The notes under the pieces are model-generated. The model worked only from the letters and a program-made list of their open reading frames with translations, made no database searches and was not told the origin of the DNA. Position numbers and translations under genes: made by a program. Below are positions 32,749-39,963 of a stretch of 39,963 nt of DNA, in pieces. Numbering within the stretch: the stretch's first letter is position 1; the number at the start of each line of letters is the position of its first letter. Source of the stretch: Geopseudomonas sagittaria (GTDB taxonomy: Bacteria; Pseudomonadota; Gammaproteobacteria; Pseudomonadales; Pseudomonadaceae); NCBI RefSeq assembly GCF_900115715.1, contig NZ_FOXM01000025.1, forward strand, positions 1 to 39,963. Reading direction: 5' to 3'.

Positions 32749-33345
32749 ATGGTTAAGGTACTGGTGCTTTATCATTCGATGTATGGCCATATCGAAACGA
32801 TGGCGCAGGAGGTTGCCGAAGGCGCGCGCAGCGTTCCGGGCGTGGAGGTCACGGTAAAACGCGTCCCGGAAACCATGGATGCCGATGCCTTCAAAGCCGC
32901 GGGTGGCAAGGTGGAGCAAAGTGCAGCGGTGGCCACCCCGTCTGAGTTGGCCGATTACGATGCCATCATCTTCGGCACGCCCACCCGCTTTGGCAACATG
33001 TCTGGCCAGATGCGCAACTTCCTCGATCAAACCGGAGGTCTCTGGGTAAAGGGGGCTCTGGTCGGCAAAGTCGCCAGCGTATTCACCTCGACCGGCACGG
33101 GTGGTGGCCAGGAAATGACGATCACCTCGACCTGGACCACGCTGGCGCACCACGGAATGATCATCCTGCCGATCGGCTACAGCACTCCTGCACTCTTCGA
33201 TATTTCTCAAGTGGGTGGCGGCACGCCTTACGGCGCATCGACAATCGCCGCTGCCGATGGCTCCCGCCAGCCTGATGCGCGCGAGCTGGGTATCGCCCGT
33301 CATCAAGGCGAGTATGTCGCCAAGATCGCCGCAAAACTAAAATAA
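32749..33345 (+). CDS. wrbA: NAD(P)H:quinone oxidoreductase, WrbA-like
   Basis: This 198-aa flavodoxin-fold protein reduces quinones by two electrons with FMN. Motifs are [13 protein letters not shown] (about 7-19, FMN phosphate loop), [20 protein letters not shown] and [11 protein letters not shown]. Length and motifs match WrbA. I chose the ATG at 32749 because AGAGGAAG precedes it and the residue after it begins the first beta strand. The open frame starts earlier at 32671 without such support. Base composition is clearly less GC-rich than the SDR genes upstream, and there is no regulon element, so this pair with DoxX may be a separate acquisition or older neighbour. Confidence 0.9.
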   Translation: MVKVLVLYHSMYGHIETMAQEVAEGARSVPGVEVTVKRVPETMDADAFKAAGGKVEQSAAVATPSELADYDAIIFGTPTRFGNMSGQMRNFLDQTGGLWVKGALVGKVASVFTSTGTGGGQEMTITSTWTTLAHHGMIILPIGYSTPALFDISQVGGGTPYGASTIAAADGSRQPDARELGIARHQGEYVAKIAAKLK

Positions 33346-33357
33346 AGGAAGACCGCC

Positions 33358-33771
33358 ATGCGATATACCTTGTTCGATAATCAAAAGAGCGAGATCCTCC
33401 TGCTGGCTCGCATCCTGTTGATGATCCTGTTCATTATTGCCGGCTGGAGCAAGCTGACGGGCTTCTCGGGTACTGTGGGCTATCTGGAATCGCTCGGTAC
33501 GCCCGCGCCCATGCTCGCCGCAGCCATTGCCGTCATCATGGAGTTCTTCGTCGCCATCGTGATCGTAGTGGGTTTCTATACCCGCCCGCTCGCATTCCTC
33601 TTCGCCCTGTTCACCCTTGGAACCGCCCTGATCGGGCACCAGTTCTGGACGATGGTCGATGCGGAGCGTGCCGCCAACATGACCCAGTTCCTCAAGAACA
33701 TGAGCATCATGGGTGGCTTGCTGCTGCTGAGCATTACCGGTGCTGGCAAATACTCGGTCGATGGCAAGTAG
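33358..33771 (+). CDS. DoxX family membrane protein
   Basis: This 137-aa inner-membrane protein has four predicted helices: ILLMILFIIAGWSKLTGF, MLAAAIAVIMEFFVAIVIVV, LAFLFALFTLGTALIG and MSIMGGLLLLSITGAG. It is a DoxX/DoxD-type protein of the kind linked to redox or thiol balance. It follows the WrbA gene after 12 bp with AAAGGAAG and ends before a strong terminator. The two are often adjacent in proteobacteria, which suggests a shared oxidative-stress or quinone role. Confidence 0.88.
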   Translation: MRYTLFDNQKSEILLLARILLMILFIIAGWSKLTGFSGTVGYLESLGTPAPMLAAAIAVIMEFFVAIVIVVGFYTRPLAFLFALFTLGTALIGHQFWTMVDAERAANMTQFLKNMSIMGGLLLLSITGAGKYSVDGK

Positions 33772-33780
33772 CCCTGAGCT

Positions 33781-33814
33781 GCGCCACGCAAGTTGTCATT
33801 GCGTGGCGCGTTTT
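33781..33814. terminator. Rho-independent terminator after DoxX
   Basis: GCGCCACGCAA and TTGCGTGGCGC form a perfect 11-bp stem around GTTGTCA, followed by GTTTTCCCC. It also lies at the end of the convergent esterase gene. Confidence 0.85.
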
Positions 33815-33821
33815 CCCCTCT

Positions 33822-34745
33822 CTAGACCAGCGCGTTGCGCAGGTCGGCCGCGGCCAGCTCGAGTGCCGCGGCGGCGCCCTCGACCAGCGGGGCGAAGCTG
33901 ACGAAGCCGTGGATCATGCCCTTGACGCGCTGCATGCGCACCGCCACGCCGGCGGCGCGCAGGCGCTCGGCGAAGTCCTCGCCCTCGTCGCGCAGCGGGT
34001 CGAACTCGGCGCTGAGCAGGGTGGTGGGCGGCAGCTGCGCCAGGTCGGCGGCGAGCAGCGGTGAGACCAGAGGCTCCTCGGCCTGCTCGGTGCGCTCCAG
34101 GTACTGGGCGCGGAACCACTCCATCATCGCCCGAGTGAGGAAGTAGCCGTCGGCGAAGGCGGCGTAGGAGGCGCTGGCGCAGCGCAGGTCGGTGACCGGG
34201 TAGAACAGGCACTGGTAGGCGACGCGTGGGCCGCCCTGCTGCGCGGCCTGCAGGCAGGCGACGATGGCCAGGTTGCCACCGGCGCTGTCGCCGGCCACGG
34301 CCAGGCGACTGGTGTCGACCTGCAGCTCGGCACCGCGTCCGGCCAGGTCGCGCAGGGCGTGGAAGGCGTCCAGCGCCGCGGCCGGATAGCGCGCCTCGGG
34401 CGCGCGGCGGTACGCCACCGACACCACCGCCGCGCCGCTCAGCAGGGCCAGGCGGCGGCACAGTTCGTCGTGGCTGTCGAGGTCGCCGATCACGAAGCCA
34501 CCGCCGTGGTAGAACACCAGCAGCGGCAGTCCGGCCTGCGCCTGCGGCCGGTACAGGCGCGCGGCCAGCGGGCCGGCGGCGCCGGCGACGCTCAGCTCGC
34601 GCACCTCGGCCAGCGGCGTCGGCGCGCACATTGGCGGCATGCTGGTGGCTTGACGCAGGGTAGCGGCATCCAGGCGGGCGTAATCGGGGGCCGGCTGGGC
34701 GGCCATCTGTTGCAGCAGGGCGGCGATCTGCGGATCAAGCGACAT
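33822..34745 (-). CDS. HSL-family alpha/beta hydrolase (esterase)
   Basis: This 307-aa carboxylesterase of the hormone-sensitive-lipase family has HGGG (80-83) for the oxyanion hole and GDSAGG (152-157) with nucleophile Ser154. The acid is probably Asp249 (SAEFDPLRDEG) and the base His279 (GMIHGF). It could open a lactone or ester made by the Baeyer-Villiger-like oxygenase, or release acyl groups from the substrate. Its start overlaps the end of the upstream SDR gene by 11 bp, so the two are translationally coupled under regulon element 11. Confidence 0.9.
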   Translation of the reverse strand: MSLDPQIAALLQQMAAQPAPDYARLDAATLRQATSMPPMCAPTPLAEVRELSVAGAAGPLAARLYRPQAQAGLPLLVFYHGGGFVIGDLDSHDELCRRLALLSGAAVVSVAYRRAPEARYPAAALDAFHALRDLAGRGAELQVDTSRLAVAGDSAGGNLAIVACLQAAQQGGPRVAYQCLFYPVTDLRCASASYAAFADGYFLTRAMMEWFRAQYLERTEQAEEPLVSPLLAADLAQLPPTTLLSAEFDPLRDEGEDFAERLRAAGVAVRMQRVKGMIHGFVSFAPLVEGAAAALELAAADLRNALV

Positions 34746-35568
34746 GGGCGTCTCCTTGCGGGTCGAAGAGGTTGAATTGCGGATTGCGCTCCTCCAGCAC
34801 CGACTCCATACGGGCGCGCAGCGCCGGCTTGAAGCCCTTGTGCGGCAGGATCCAGAAGCGTTTTTCGGCGATGGCGGCGAACACCAGCTCGGCCAGCTCG
34901 CTCGGGCTCATGCCCTGGCGGATCTGCCCGTCGAGCAGGCGGTTCAGCTCACTGCCGGCGCCCTGGCCCTGGTCGGAGGTCATGATCTCGCTGTTCACCG
35001 GCCCCGGGCACAGCACCGAGACGCCGACCTGGGTGTTCAGGGCGGCCATCTCGTAGTGCAGGCTCTCCGACAGGGCCACCACCGCCTGCTTGCTGACGTT
35101 GTAGGCGGCCATGAACGGACTGTTGAGCAGCCCGGCGAGGGAGGCGGTGTTGACCACGTGGGCCGGCCGGCCCTGGGCCAGCAGCAGTGGCATGAAGGCG
35201 CGGACGCCGTTGATCACCCCGCCCAGATTGACCGCCAGGGCGCGCTGCCACTGCGCCTCGCTGAGCTCCCAGCAGCTGCCGGTCTGCATCACCCCGGCGT
35301 TATTGAACAGCAGGTCGACCGCGCCGAAGTGCGCCACGGCGGCGTCGCGCAGGTGCTCCAGCTGCGTGGCATCGGCCACGTCGGTGACCTGCGTCAGCAC
35401 CTGCACGTCCTGCGCGCGCAGCTGCGCCGCCAGGCGCTCGAGCGCCTCGCCGTCGCGGTCGGCGAGGACCAGGTGCAGTCGCTCGGTGGGGGCCCGTTCG
35501 GCCAGGCCGCGGCCGATGCCGCTGGCCGCGCCGGTGATCACTGCGACGCGGTGCTGTTGTTCGTTCAT
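34735..35568 (-). CDS. SDR oxidoreductase
   Basis: This 277-aa short-chain dehydrogenase has TGAASGIG near residue 12, Asp at beta-2 (VLADRD), FNNAGVM and the active site SLAGLLNSPFMAAYNVSKQA. A C-terminal extension (FWILPHKGFKPALRARMESV) replaces the usual DGG ending, as in the HSD-like SDRs of classical subfamily cP2. It is the first gene of a two-gene operon with the HSL esterase and is preceded by regulon element 11. A direct substrate cannot be named. Confidence 0.85.
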   Translation of the reverse strand: MNEQQHRVAVITGAASGIGRGLAERAPTERLHLVLADRDGEALERLAAQLRAQDVQVLTQVTDVADATQLEHLRDAAVAHFGAVDLLFNNAGVMQTGSCWELSEAQWQRALAVNLGGVINGVRAFMPLLLAQGRPAHVVNTASLAGLLNSPFMAAYNVSKQAVVALSESLHYEMAALNTQVGVSVLCPGPVNSEIMTSDQGQGAGSELNRLLDGQIRQGMSPSELAELVFAAIAEKRFWILPHKGFKPALRARMESVLEERNPQFNLFDPQGDAHVA

Positions 35569-35633
35569 GGCTGTGCGCTCCTCGCTGGTCTGCCGGATGC
35601 CCGCCGTTATTTCAGGAAGGTGGCGCCTCGAAT

Positions 35634-35649
35634 ACGTCCGAGCGGACTA
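35634..35649 (-). promoter_or_regulatory. Regulon element 11 (TAGTCCGCTCGGACGT) with -10 AATAAC
   Basis: On the minus strand, the last base departs from the consensus. AATAAC lies at 35606-35611 after 22 bp. It drives the SDR-esterase operon, leader about 30 nt. The 212 bp from here to regulator 3 hold no further element. Confidence 0.7.
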
Positions 35650-35861
35650 AGGCAAAAGCGCGGGGCGGGTGGACAATGAAGTCCGGCGTGCGCCACCTCG
35701 AATCGGCCGGAGACATGTCGCGCTTTTTCGGCTAAGTGTGCAGGCCGCATCGGATCGGCGCCGCCGGTCGAGCCCCGCTACTGCATCGCGCAGGATGCCT
35801 TTGAAAGGCGGGCGACGGGCTGCCCGGTCATGACCATTGCGCCCACGCAGAAGGCCATATT

Positions 35862-37034
35862 ATGCTTCGAACTACCCAGAATAATTACAAAGCTCCCGCA
35901 AACATGACTGATTCCCTCTCTCTAGAACATTTCGGCGAGATGCTTGGGCATCTCTATCAGGGACCTTTGGAATCTGTACCCTGGAATACCTTTCTGGATA
36001 GCCTCAAGGACTTGCTGTCCTCCAAGTACGCCACGTTCATTCTGCGTCCGCCGAGTCAGTATGTGGACGGCTTGAGCATTTCGACCGCAGGGTCCTCGAT
36101 GGAGGTCACCAGCTCCTACCACGAGCATTTCTATAGCCTGGATCCCTTCGTCGACCTGCCGAATCGCCAGGTGGTCTCGCTCATCGAGTTCGTCTCCGTG
36201 AACGATTGGCTGAACTCGGACTTCTACAAGAGCTTCATGGAGCCGACGGACGTCTTCCATGTGCTTGGCGCCGACATCAACACCCCCGATGGCGCGCAGT
36301 GCCGCATCCGCATCAGTCGCGGGCGCAATGATCCGCCCTTCAGCCAGGTCGACAAGGACCTGCTGACCCTGTTCCTGCCGCATCTGGAGCGCGCGGTGAT
36401 TTTGCACATGCGCCTGAACCGCATGGAAAGCGAGCGCAACCTGTACGCTGGCGCGGTGGATCAGATGGCGGTCGGCACTATCCTTCTCGATTCGGATGGC
36501 AAGGTGTTGCAGATGAATCGGGTGGCCGAGCAGCTGGTGCAGGAAAAGGATGGCGTCAAGTTGGTCGGCGACGGATTGCAGGTTGGCACGCCACGTGATA
36601 GCCAGAAATTCCGTCAGATGATCAAGCAAGCCCTGCTGTCGCAGAAAAGTGGCAATCCCACGGTGGTCGAGGCGATGCGCGTGCAACGCCCCTCCGGCCG
36701 CGCCGACTTCGGCATCGTGGTGCGCTCGGTGCCGCCAGGCGAGTGGAGCGGGGCGAGGCAGTGTCCCGCCGTGGCCATCTTCATCGGCGACCCGGAGCAG
36801 GAGTCGCGCGCGCCGCAGGAGATCGTCCGCGCGCTGTTCGATCTGACCCCCTCGGAAGCCCAGATAGCGCTGCTACTGGCCAACGGGCTGACCCTGGACG
36901 AGGCGTCCGACGAGCTGGGCATCAGCCGCAATACCGCCCGTGCGCACCTGCGCTCGACCTTCTCCAAGACCGGAGTGACCCGTCAGACCATGTTGGTGCG
37001 CCTGATCCTGCGCAGCGTTGCCACCCTCGGCTGA
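35862..37034 (+). CDS. LuxR-type HTH regulator 3 (TeiR-like size)
   Basis: This 390-aa regulator has a C-terminal LuxR-type HTH (about 325-388: LTPSEAQIALLLANGLTLDE, then SRNTARAHLRSTFSKTGVTRQ). The N-terminal sensor domain resembles that of regulator 1 (YQGPLESVPW against YRGPLEPTPW; LNSDFYKSFMEP against LADDFYRSYLQP). No AHL-binding signature is seen. Base composition is lower in GC than the catabolic genes. Its own promoter lacks the regulon element, so it may be the constitutive activator that switches on the others. AGAAGG precedes the ATG at good spacing; an internal ATG at 35904 is a possible alternative. Confidence 0.85.
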   Translation: MLRTTQNNYKAPANMTDSLSLEHFGEMLGHLYQGPLESVPWNTFLDSLKDLLSSKYATFILRPPSQYVDGLSISTAGSSMEVTSSYHEHFYSLDPFVDLPNRQVVSLIEFVSVNDWLNSDFYKSFMEPTDVFHVLGADINTPDGAQCRIRISRGRNDPPFSQVDKDLLTLFLPHLERAVILHMRLNRMESERNLYAGAVDQMAVGTILLDSDGKVLQMNRVAEQLVQEKDGVKLVGDGLQVGTPRDSQKFRQMIKQALLSQKSGNPTVVEAMRVQRPSGRADFGIVVRSVPPGEWSGARQCPAVAIFIGDPEQESRAPQEIVRALFDLTPSEAQIALLLANGLTLDEASDELGISRNTARAHLRSTFSKTGVTRQTMLVRLILRSVATLG

Positions 37035-37081
37035 GAGGGTGCAGGCTTCGAAATCCGAGCGGGTAACGGAGCTGCAGGCGG

Positions 37082-37123
37082 CCGTCATCCGGGTTGGCAA
37101 AACTGTTGCGGCCCGGGTGACGG
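37082..37123. other. Hairpin between convergent genes
   Basis: CCGTCATCCGGG pairs with CCCGGGTGACGG (one G-T pair) around an 18-nt loop, 47 bp after regulator 3. There is no strong T-run, so its role as a terminator is uncertain. The rest of 37035-37243 shows nothing I can name. Confidence 0.45.
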
Positions 37124-37243
37124 TTGTGGGAGTTGCTTGAGCGATGGGGTTTTCCAGGCGCATGGTCCATATCAGCTCGCAGTGCGATACGGACCATGGC
37201 AGGGGGCGGAGAAACACTTGCACCTGACTCCGAAACCGGGTCT

Positions 37244-37999
37244 CTACGGTGGAGTCAGACCTTCGGCATTTTTAGCCAGCAGGTTGAGCTGCTCCACCCC
37301 TTTGCCCAAGTACAAGCTGGCACTTCGGGAGACGACTGTCTGACCGTCTTTCTTCAAGTGCTGGCGAACGAAGTTGTAGTTTCTCCATGCCTCGTTCAAT
37401 GGTGTTTTCATGTCTGGTGCAAGTTCCAGAAGTTGCTCGAGGGTGGAGCCAATTCTCTGATCGATTCTGTTGTAGCTGTGCTCGTCCAATTCCACCGAGT
37501 GTATGCCGATATTACTGAAGCCCTTGCCCTGATAAAGCAATAGCATGCGGCTCATATCCAGACTCATCTGGTGCAGGCTGGCGACTGCAGGGGCTATTTC
37601 TCCGGTCTCGAGATATGCCGCTCCGGCTGCCTTGTCGAGGTCGCTTTGGGCGTGCAGCACGGGATTGAGCGACGAGGTGTACAGCACGCGAGCATTTTCC
37701 GGTTGTTGCTCAAGCTCGCTGATACTTGTCTTCAGCCCCTGCAGGGCCGCGGCTATCCCCGGTTTGTCCGCCACTGTGGCCACCAGCGTGTCGAGCTCCC
37801 GCAGATTCCGCCGATAGGCCTCGCGCGCCGCAGGGTCGAATGCTGCCGTCGGGTCCTGGTTGTTGAAATAGACGAGCAAATTCGAGCAAAGCATGAATCC
37901 ATGGGTGCGGATCTCGTGCAGTTGTTGCGGGACGGACGACTCTGCTCTTGCCGTGATGGACAGAAGCAGCAAAGCAAACGCAAGAATAATTCCATTCAT
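37244..37999 (-). CDS. Exported protein of unknown function
   Basis: This 251-aa protein has a signal peptide (MNGIILAFALLLLSITARAE, cleavage after ARA). The mature part is mostly alpha-helical (REAYRRNLRELDTLVATVAD, LHQMSLDMSRMLLLYQGKG) with a single Cys (FMLCSNLLVYFNN). I recognise no family. It is convergent with regulator 3 and divergent from etfB. Its lower GC and lack of a regulon element suggest it is not part of the catabolic cluster. Confidence 0.7.
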   Translation of the reverse strand: MNGIILAFALLLLSITARAESSVPQQLHEIRTHGFMLCSNLLVYFNNQDPTAAFDPAAREAYRRNLRELDTLVATVADKPGIAAALQGLKTSISELEQQPENARVLYTSSLNPVLHAQSDLDKAAGAAYLETGEIAPAVASLHQMSLDMSRMLLLYQGKGFSNIGIHSVELDEHSYNRIDQRIGSTLEQLLELAPDMKTPLNEAWRNYNFVRQHLKKDGQTVVSRSASLYLGKGVEQLNLLAKNAEGLTPP

Positions 38000-38312
38000 G
38001 TTTGTATCCTTGACGATTATTCGTTATCAATGCGGTGCGCGAGTCGGGAGCGTGGCCGTTTCCATGCCGTCATTAGCCATTGTTACTGGTTGACGATAAG
38101 GTTGATTGCCACCTGCCAGTCTGGCAGTTCGCGCATCGCATTAAATCCCCACGAATCTGCTCTGCCTATAGTCTGGATGGACGATGTAGAGGAGTTGTGC
38201 GCCCGCATGTCCAATGCGTGCGGCATGCATGCACTAGTTCAAGTGAACGAGGCGGGCAGATCTTCCTGTGCCATAGGCTCTATGAAATTGCTCAAGACGG
38301 CTTGGAGGTTGC
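38000..38312. other. Intergenic region before etfB
   Basis: This 313-bp gap holds the promoters of the divergent unknown gene and etfB. It includes a 15-bp palindrome CTGCCAGTCTGGCAG at 38113-38127, which could be an operator. No regulon element is present. Confidence 0.5.
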
Positions 38313-39062
38313 ATGAAAATTATTGTGCCCGTGAAACGTGTGGTTGATTACAACGTGAAGGTCAGGGTCAAGGCCGACCAGAGCGGCGTCGATCTGGCCA
38401 ACGTGAAGATGGCGATGAACCCGTTCTGCGAGATCGCCGTGGAAGAGGCGGTGCGCCTCAAGGAAAAGGGCATCGCCAGCGAAATCGTGGTGGTTTCGGT
38501 CGGGCCGAACACCGCCCAGGAGCAACTGCGTACCGCGCTGGCTCTCGGCGCCGACCGCGCCATCCTCATCGAGTCGAACGACGAGCTGAACTCGCTGGCG
38601 GTGGCCAAGCTGCTCAAGGCGGTCGTGGATAAAGAGCAGCCACAGCTGGTCATCCTCGGCAAGCAGGCCATCGACAGCGACAACAACCAGACCGGGCAGA
38701 TGCTCGCCGCACTGACCGGCTTCGCCCAGGGCACCTTCGCCTCCAAGGTCGAAGTGGCCGGCGACAGCGTCAACGTCACCCGCGAGATCGACGGCGGTCT
38801 GCAGACCGTGGCCCTCAAGCTGCCCGCCATCGTCACCACCGACCTGCGTCTCAACGAGCCGCGCTACGCCTCCTTGCCCAACATCATGAAGGCCAAGAAA
38901 AAGCCGCTGGAGACCGTCACTCCGGACGGCCTCGGCGTCTCCACCGCGTCGACCGTGAAGGTGCTCAAGGTCGAGGCGCCGGCCACGCGCAGTGCCGGCA
39001 TCAAGGTGGGCTCGGTCGCCGAGCTGGTCGAGAAACTGAAGAACGAAGCGAAGGTGATCTGA
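38313..39062 (+). CDS. etfB: Electron transfer flavoprotein beta subunit
   Basis: EtfB (249 aa, standard length) binds AMP and, with EtfA, carries electrons from acyl-CoA dehydrogenases to ETF-ubiquinone oxidoreductase. Family marks are [40 protein letters not shown], the long [13 protein letters not shown] segment and [13 protein letters not shown] near the C-terminus. TTGGAGG precedes the start. It would receive electrons from the dehydrogenase pair at 13974-16220 but is a general housekeeping protein and probably marks the core-genome flank. Confidence 0.96.
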   Translation: MKIIVPVKRVVDYNVKVRVKADQSGVDLANVKMAMNPFCEIAVEEAVRLKEKGIASEIVVVSVGPNTAQEQLRTALALGADRAILIESNDELNSLAVAKLLKAVVDKEQPQLVILGKQAIDSDNNQTGQMLAALTGFAQGTFASKVEVAGDSVNVTREIDGGLQTVALKLPAIVTTDLRLNEPRYASLPNIMKAKKKPLETVTPDGLGVSTASTVKVLKVEAPATRSAGIKVGSVAELVEKLKNEAKVI

Positions 39063-39963
39063 TGGCCATTCTCGTCATTGCCGAACACAACAACGCCGCC
39101 CTGGCCGGCGCCACCCTGAACACCGTGGCCGCCGCAGCTCAGATCGGTGGCGATATCCACCTGCTGGTCGCCGGCAGCAGTTGCTCCGCCGTCGCCGAGG
39201 CGGCCGCCCAGGTCGCGGGCGTCGCCAAGGTGCTGGTCGCCGACCACGCGGCCTACGCCCACCAACTGCCGGAAAACCTCGCCCTGCTGGTGGCCGAGCT
39301 GGGCAAGGCTTACAGCCATGTGCTGGCCGCCGCGACCAGCAACGGCAAGAACGTCCTGCCGCGCGTCGCCGCGCTGCTCGACGTCGACCAGATCTCCGAG
39401 ATCGTCAAGGTGATCGACGCCGACACCTTCCAGCGACCGATCTACGCCGGCAACGCCATCGCCACCGTGCAGTCCTCGGCGGCGGTCAAGGTGATCAGCG
39501 TGCGCGGCACCGGATTCGACGCCGTTGCAGCCGCAGGCGGCAGCGCCAGCATCGAAGCCATCACCAATGTCACCGACGCCGGCATTTCCAGCTTCATCGG
39601 CGAGGAACTGGCCAAGTCCGAGCGCCCGGAGCTGACCGCCGCCAAGGTGATCGTCTCCGGCGGCCGCGGCATGCAGAACGGCGACAACTTCCAGCTGCTC
39701 TACAGCGTGGCCGACAAGCTCGGCGCCGCGGTGGGTGCCTCGCGTGCGGCGGTGGACGCTGGCTTCGTGCCCAACGACATGCAGGTTGGCCAGACCGGCA
39801 AGATCGTCGCGCCGCAGCTGTACATCGCCGTCGGCATCAGCGGGGCGATCCAGCACCTGGCGGGGATGAAGGACTCCAAGGTGATCGTGGCGATCAACAA
39901 GGACGAGGAGGCGCCGATCTTCCAGGTGGCCGACTACGGCCTGGTCGCCGACCTGTTCGAGGC
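39062..39963 (+). CDS. etfA: Electron transfer flavoprotein alpha subunit (partial)
   Basis: EtfA starts within the etfB stop (TGATG, one base shared), so the two are co-translated. About 300 residues are present and only the last few are cut off by the window edge. The C-terminal FAD domain is visible: [44 protein letters not shown] and [10 protein letters not shown]. All key FAD-binding segments look intact. Confidence 0.96.
   Translation, partial: MAILVIAEHNNAALAGATLNTVAAAAQIGGDIHLLVAGSSCSAVAEAAAQVAGVAKVLVADHAAYAHQLPENLALLVAELGKAYSHVLAAATSNGKNVLPRVAALLDVDQISEIVKVIDADTFQRPIYAGNAIATVQSSAAVKVISVRGTGFDAVAAAGGSASIEAITNVTDAGISSFIGEELAKSERPELTAAKVIVSGGRGMQNGDNFQLLYSVADKLGAAVGASRAAVDAGFVPNDMQVGQTGKIVAPQLYIAVGISGAIQHLAGMKDSKVIVAINKDEEAPIFQVADYGLVADLFE

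Noticed and set aside
32593-33306. A 237-codon minus-strand frame opposite wrbA
   Set aside because: It covers wrbA in antisense, has no family resemblance or ribosome-binding site, and wrbA itself is unmistakable.

Overview
The window is GC-rich, densely coded proteobacterial DNA. The proteins look like Pseudomonas throughout: a CusCBA-type copper efflux locus at the left edge, a fused CysNC, a steroid isomerase close to the Pseudomonas putida enzyme, etfBA at the right edge, and short REP-like palindromes of the GTAGGGGCGAATTCATTCGCC type. I read it as a Pseudomonas chromosome in which a catabolic gene cluster of about 33 kb (roughly 2.9 to 35.9 kb) lies between ordinary flanking genes.

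Layout. 1-2759 (minus): cusB (cut by the window edge), cusC and a small Met/Cys-rich periplasmic protein. 2975-3733: a short-chain dehydrogenase (SDR) resembling 3-beta/17-beta-hydroxysteroid dehydrogenase. 3916-5079: LuxR-type regulator 1. 5340-10035 (minus): NTF2-like protein, SDR, SRPBCC protein, cysNC and cysD. 10279-13575 (plus, divergent): DUF1214 protein, sulfotransferase and DHH phosphoesterase. 13974-17484: two complementary acyl-CoA dehydrogenase subunits and LuxR-type regulator 2. 17496-18794 (minus): MFS transporter. 19001-24820: FAD oxidoreductase, saccharopine-dehydrogenase-like protein, DUF1329 and DUF1302 envelope proteins. 25064-25908: ketosteroid isomerase and an NTF2-like protein. 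25970-27783: SDR and a divergent meta-cleavage-type C-C hydrolase. 28009-32424: luciferase-like monooxygenase, divergent flavin reductase and three SDRs. 32749-33771: WrbA-like and DoxX proteins with lower GC. 33822-35568 (minus): SDR and HSL-type esterase. 35862-37034: LuxR-type regulator 3. 37244-37999: unknown exported protein. 38313-39963: etfB and etfA (cut).

How it fits together. The isomerase keeps all three catalytic residues, and the first SDR matches the Comamonas 3-beta/17-beta enzyme in residue numbering and signature segments. With a heterotetramer-type acyl-CoA dehydrogenase, an HsaD/TesD-like hydrolase, seven SDRs, a two-component flavin monooxygenase and an outer-membrane DUF1302/DUF1329 pair, this suggests catabolism of a steroid or similar polycyclic alcohol. 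Ring-opening genes of the classical pathway (ketosteroid dehydrogenase, 9-alpha-hydroxylase, extradiol dioxygenase) are not in the window.

Two observations stand out. First, 11 transcription units each carry a 16-bp inverted repeat (consensus TAGTCYNNYSRGACGA), almost always exactly 22 bp upstream of a plausible -10 hexamer. That puts it at about -42.5, the position of a LuxR-type class II activator site, and defines a regulon probably run by regulators 1 and 3. A different 18-bp perfect palindrome lies between the MFS gene and the FAD-oxidoreductase operon. Second, the divergent cysD-cysNC and DUF1214-sulfotransferase-DHH operons look like a self-contained sulfonation cycle: PAPS synthesis, sulfuryl transfer and possible PAP disposal, all under the same regulon element. 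Sulfonation as a dedicated step in such a cluster is the most novel-looking system here.
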